From DATKYV01 sp035528275 (GTDB lineage: Bacteria > Acidobacteriota > Terriglobia > UBA7540), in contig DATKYV010000260.1 of NCBI GenBank assembly GCA_035528275.1, positions 1-15,552 on the forward strand: a DNA stretch of 15,552 nt. The letters are read 5' to 3'. The notes beneath the pieces were generated by a model, which searched no databases, was not told where the DNA came from, and saw nothing but the letters and a program-made list of their open reading frames with translations. The position numbers were made by a program, and so were the translations under genes. Positions 13,067 through 15,552 of the stretch are shown here, piece by piece. How positions within the stretch are numbered: the first letter of the stretch is position 1; every line of letters begins with the position of its first letter.

Positions 13067-15328
13067 TTGAACCTGAGACCTGTTCTGCCCGCTCCCATCC
13101 TTGGGCTTGCCCTCTTTCTGCTAGCTCATCCCGTTGAGGTCAAGGCTCAACACGCCCCGGGCGGGCAAGCCGCCCCCAGCTCAGCGCCCTCGGTTCCTCT
13201 TGGTTTCAGCCCCCGGAGCTACAACCAGCAGCAACGGTGGGAAAAGCGATTCCTGCGGATCCCCAGCGCCAACAGGTGTGGCAAGTATCTCCGGCGGCTC
13301 ACCCGCGAACCGCACGTCGCGGGCACGCCCGGCGACCGGCGGGTTACGGAGTTCATTTACGACGAGTTCAAGCGCGCGGGTTTGAACCCGGAAATCGTCG
13401 AGTACTCGGTGCTGCTCTCCTATCCGAAGAAGGTGGCGTTGGAGCTGGTGGCGCCGGAACGCGTGGAGCTCGCGAACCCCGAGCCGGAGATTCCCGGCGA
13501 CCCGGACACGCGAGTTTCAGACCCCGTGGCGCGCATGCCCTGGAACGGTTATTCGCCCTCCGCCGATTTGACGCGGCCCATCGTCTACGTCAACTACGGC
13601 AATGCGGAAGACTACGAGCGGTTGGAGAAGCTCGGTATCAGCGTCAGGGAGAAGATAGTGCTCGCCCGGTATTTCCACGGCTATCGCGGAGGCAAGAGTC
13701 TGGAGGCCGAGCGGCGCGGCGCCGCGGGCATCATCGTCTATTCCGACCCCGCCGACGACGGCGAGCCGCGCGGTCCCACCTATCCCCGCGGCCCCTGGGG
13801 ACCGCTGGGACATTTCCAGCGCGGCGCGGTGGTTTACGATTTCTTGGTTCCGGGCGATCCGCTGACTCCCGGATGGGCGTCGACGGATTCGGCGCGGCGT
13901 ATTCCCGTGGACGAAGCGAAGGTTCTCCCCAAGATTCCGATGGTGCCGATCTCGGCGGCCGACGCCGAGGAGATCCTGAAGCGCCTCGACGGCCCCGAGG
14001 TTCCCAAGGAATGGCAGGGCGGGTTGCCCTTCACGTATCACGCGGGTGGCGCCGCCGTCGAGGTTCGCTTGCAGCTCGAGATGGAACAAGGGTCGACGCC
14101 TATCTGGAACGTCATCGGGAGAATCACGGGAAGCGAAGAGCCGGAAAAGCTGGTGATCCTCGGCAATCACCACGATGCCTGGGTGTATGGCGCCGTCGAT
14201 CCCTCCAGCGGCACGGCGACGATGCTCGAGACGGCGCGAGCCTTCGGCCGCCTTCTGAAGGAGGGTTTTCGGCCCCGCCGCACGATTCTCTTCGCAAGCT
14301 GGGACGCGGAGGAATACACGCTGACGGGTTCCACGGAATGGGGCGAGCAATTCTCTGACGAATTGCGCAAGAACGCCGTCGTCTGCCTGAACGTGGACGC
14401 GTCAACGAGCGGCCAGGACTTCTCCGTGAGCATGGTTCCCGCCCTGCTTCCCGCCCTCGTCGAAGCCACGCAGGCGGTTGAAGATCCGGCGACCGGCGGG
14501 AGCGTCTATGAGCGATGGAAGACTCAACACGGCGAGAAAAGCGTTCGCAGCTACGCGGTGCCGGGCGCGGCCCGTCAACTGACGGGTCCCGTCCCCTTCG
14601 GCCTGCTGGGCGGCGGTTCGGACTACATGGTCTTCCTTCAGCATAATGGTGTGCCGTCAGCCGACATGATCTTCGACGGCCCCTACGGCGTGTACCATTC
14701 GATCTACGACGACTACGCGTGGATGGCACGCTATGGCGATCCCGGCTTCCGCTACCATGCCGCCATGAGCCGGTTGTGGGGACTTCTGGCGATGCGCTTC
14801 GCCAATGCGGACCTTCTGCCGTTCGACTACGCGATTTATGCCGCGGAGCTCGCGGCCTACCTGGAGAGCTTAAAGAGCATCGCCCCCGAAGATTTTTTCG
14901 CGAATGACATCCGTCCACTCATTGAGCAGAGCGATCTCTGGCGGAAGGAGGCCGGCAAGGTGAATGCCCAACTCGAAGCCTGGCGCGCCGGGGATACGTC
15001 CCCTGTAGCGGCGCTCGAAGCCCGCCCCCCGGCTGGCCGGGGGGAGCGCCCGTCAGCTGACGGGCGGTCGCAGACCGCCGCTACAGAATCGATCAACAGC
15101 CGGCTCATGGCTCAGGAGCGCGCCTGGCTCGATGAGGAGGGCATTCCAGGGCGGCCGTGGTTTCGCCACCTGATTTACGCGCCCTTGCCGAGTTACGAGG
15201 CGGAGACCTTGCCGGGCTTGCGCGAGGCCCTCGAAGCAAGCGACATGGATCGCGCCCGACGGCAGGCCAAGCGCCTGGGCCAGGCACTCGACCGCGCCCT
15301 CGACTCATTACTGAGATCCGCAAATTAG
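13067..15328 (+). CDS. Exported M28-family zinc peptidase, glutamate carboxypeptidase II type
   Basis: Predicted secreted metallopeptidase, about 753 residues from the TTG at 13067. A signal peptide covers about residues 1-28 (LGLALFLLAH, ending VKAQ). A PA domain with IVYVNYGNAEDY and FHGYRGGKSLEAERRGAAG precedes the M28 domain. The zinc ligands and catalytic Glu are H368 (GNHHDAW), D378 (VDPSSG), E415/E416 (SWDAEEY), D444 (NVDAS) and H544 (VYHSIYDDY). Their spacing is identical to human GCPII. A TFR-type dimerisation domain follows (LPFDYAIYA, LMAQERAWL, PWFRHLIYAP). Likely substrates are peptides or acyl-amino acids outside the cytoplasm. A 28-residue insert (646-673) is encoded by a palindromic repeat. 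The start is uncertain: GTG at 13034 or 12923 is possible, but GGGA precedes 13067 and the shorter form gives a clean signal peptide. Confidence 0.9.
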   Translation: MNLRPVLPAPILGLALFLLAHPVEVKAQHAPGGQAAPSSAPSVPLGFSPRSYNQQQRWEKRFLRIPSANRCGKYLRRLTREPHVAGTPGDRRVTEFIYDEFKRAGLNPEIVEYSVLLSYPKKVALELVAPERVELANPEPEIPGDPDTRVSDPVARMPWNGYSPSADLTRPIVYVNYGNAEDYERLEKLGISVREKIVLARYFHGYRGGKSLEAERRGAAGIIVYSDPADDGEPRGPTYPRGPWGPLGHFQRGAVVYDFLVPGDPLTPGWASTDSARRIPVDEAKVLPKIPMVPISAADAEEILKRLDGPEVPKEWQGGLPFTYHAGGAAVEVRLQLEMEQGSTPIWNVIGRITGSEEPEKLVILGNHHDAWVYGAVDPSSGTATMLETARAFGRLLKEGFRPRRTILFASWDAEEYTLTGSTEWGEQFSDELRKNAVVCLNVDASTSGQDFSVSMVPALLPALVEATQAVEDPATGGSVYERWKTQHGEKSVRSYAVPGAARQLTGPVPFGLLGGGSDYMVFLQHNGVPSADMIFDGPYGVYHSIYDDYAWMARYGDPGFRYHAAMSRLWGLLAMRFANADLLPFDYAIYAAELAAYLESLKSIAPEDFFANDIRPLIEQSDLWRKEAGKVNAQLEAWRAGDTSPVAALEARPPAGRGERPSADGRSQTAATESINSRLMAQERAWLDEEGIPGRPWFRHLIYAPLPSYEAETLPGLREALEASDMDRARRQAKRLGQALDRALDSLLRSAN
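15003..15086. repeat. 84-bp palindromic element inside the peptidase gene
   Basis: The ends CTGTAGCGGCG (15003-15013) and CGCCGCTACAG (15076-15086) are perfect 11-bp inverted repeats. Inside are an 8-bp hairpin CCCCCCGG/CCGGGGGG (15025-15032 / 15037-15044), a perfect 20-bp palindrome (15047-15066, half-site CGCCCGTCAG) and a 6-bp hairpin GCGGTC/GACCGC (15064-15069 / 15073-15078). The length is 28 codons, so the host frame is preserved. No clear target-site duplication was seen. Confidence 0.8.
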
Positions 15329-15342
15329 ACTGACGGCATTTC

Positions 15343-15405
15343 TTGTAGTGGTGCCCCGGCAAGCATGGGCGGCGAAAGACGCCGGTGGGGACACCGGCGC
15401 TACAG
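15343..15405. repeat. Palindromic element downstream of the peptidase gene
   Basis: The left end TTGTAGTGG (15343-15351) roughly mirrors the right end GGCGCTACAG (15396-15405). A perfect hairpin GCCGGTG/CACCGGC (15381-15387 / 15392-15398, loop GGGA) runs into the right end. The terminal 10-mer is identical to that at 12857-12866 and one base different from the element inside the peptidase gene. It begins 14 bp after the peptidase stop. Confidence 0.6.
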
Positions 15406-15454
15406 CGGACGGGACTAGTGTCGCGTTACAGAAGAAAGTGAAACAGTGTAGTGG

Positions 15455-15547
15455 CTGTCATCCTGAGCGCCAGCGAAGGTTCTGCTTTTGAAGGCACTCA
15501 ACCCAAACGAGATGCTTCGCTGCGCAAGGCTCCGCTCAGCATGACAG
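15455..15547. repeat. 93-bp inverted repeat of the TGTCATCCTGAGCG type
   Basis: The arms CTGTCATCCTGAGCG (15455-15469) and CGCTCAGCATGACAG (15533-15547) match at 14 of 15 positions. Inner arms AGCGAAG/CTTCGCT (15472-15478 / 15515-15521) continue the pairing. The sequence resembles a widespread non-coding repeat seen in many environmental bacterial genomes. It differs in sequence from the CTACAG elements. Confidence 0.7.
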
Positions 15548-15552
15548 GTTCA

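Noticed and set aside
15329..15552. Insertion sequence remnants at the window end
   Set aside because: There are inverted repeats but no transposase fragment in any frame; they read as small non-coding palindromic repeats.

Overview
The window is 15.5 kb of GC-rich bacterial chromosome. It reads as ordinary core-genome territory interspersed with accessory repeats. An Acidobacteriota-type soil organism is the best guess. The reasons are an exported protein (11608-12504) whose N-terminal motif I associate with that phylum, the abundance of exported proteins, and the dense palindromic repeats between and inside genes. This assignment is inference; no rRNA or other phylogenetic marker was compared.

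Layout. Region 1 (about 1-4050, + strand): the 3' part of lon, then a well-formed sigma70-type promoter, a zinc-ribbon/TM2 membrane protein, a DUF2752 membrane protein, and a large MurJ/MviN-family flippase. Region 2 (about 4182-9789, - strand): in transcription order purF, lepB, purM, purN, tyrS. Three purine-biosynthesis enzymes (first, third and fifth steps of IMP synthesis) share a strand and probably a transcript with signal peptidase I and tyrosyl-tRNA synthetase. Region 3 (10069-12504): two divergent exported proteins, a HEAT-repeat protein on the - strand and a hypothetical protein with an acidobacterial look on the + strand. Region 4 (12505-15552): a 560-bp intergenic stretch packed with palindromes, an exported M28-family zinc peptidase of the glutamate carboxypeptidase II type, and a repeat-rich tail.

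The most unusual signal is a family of nested-palindrome elements ending in G[CG]CGCTACAG/GCCGCTACAG. Two copies are intergenic. A third, 84 bp (28 codons) long with perfect 11-bp terminal inverted repeats, sits in frame inside the peptidase gene and adds 28 residues to its C-terminal dimerisation-like domain. The second point of interest is the MurJ-family protein: by eye it lacks the conserved arginine triad of canonical MurJ and may move a different lipid-linked substrate. I found no CRISPR array, defence locus, integrase, transposase, tRNA or rRNA.
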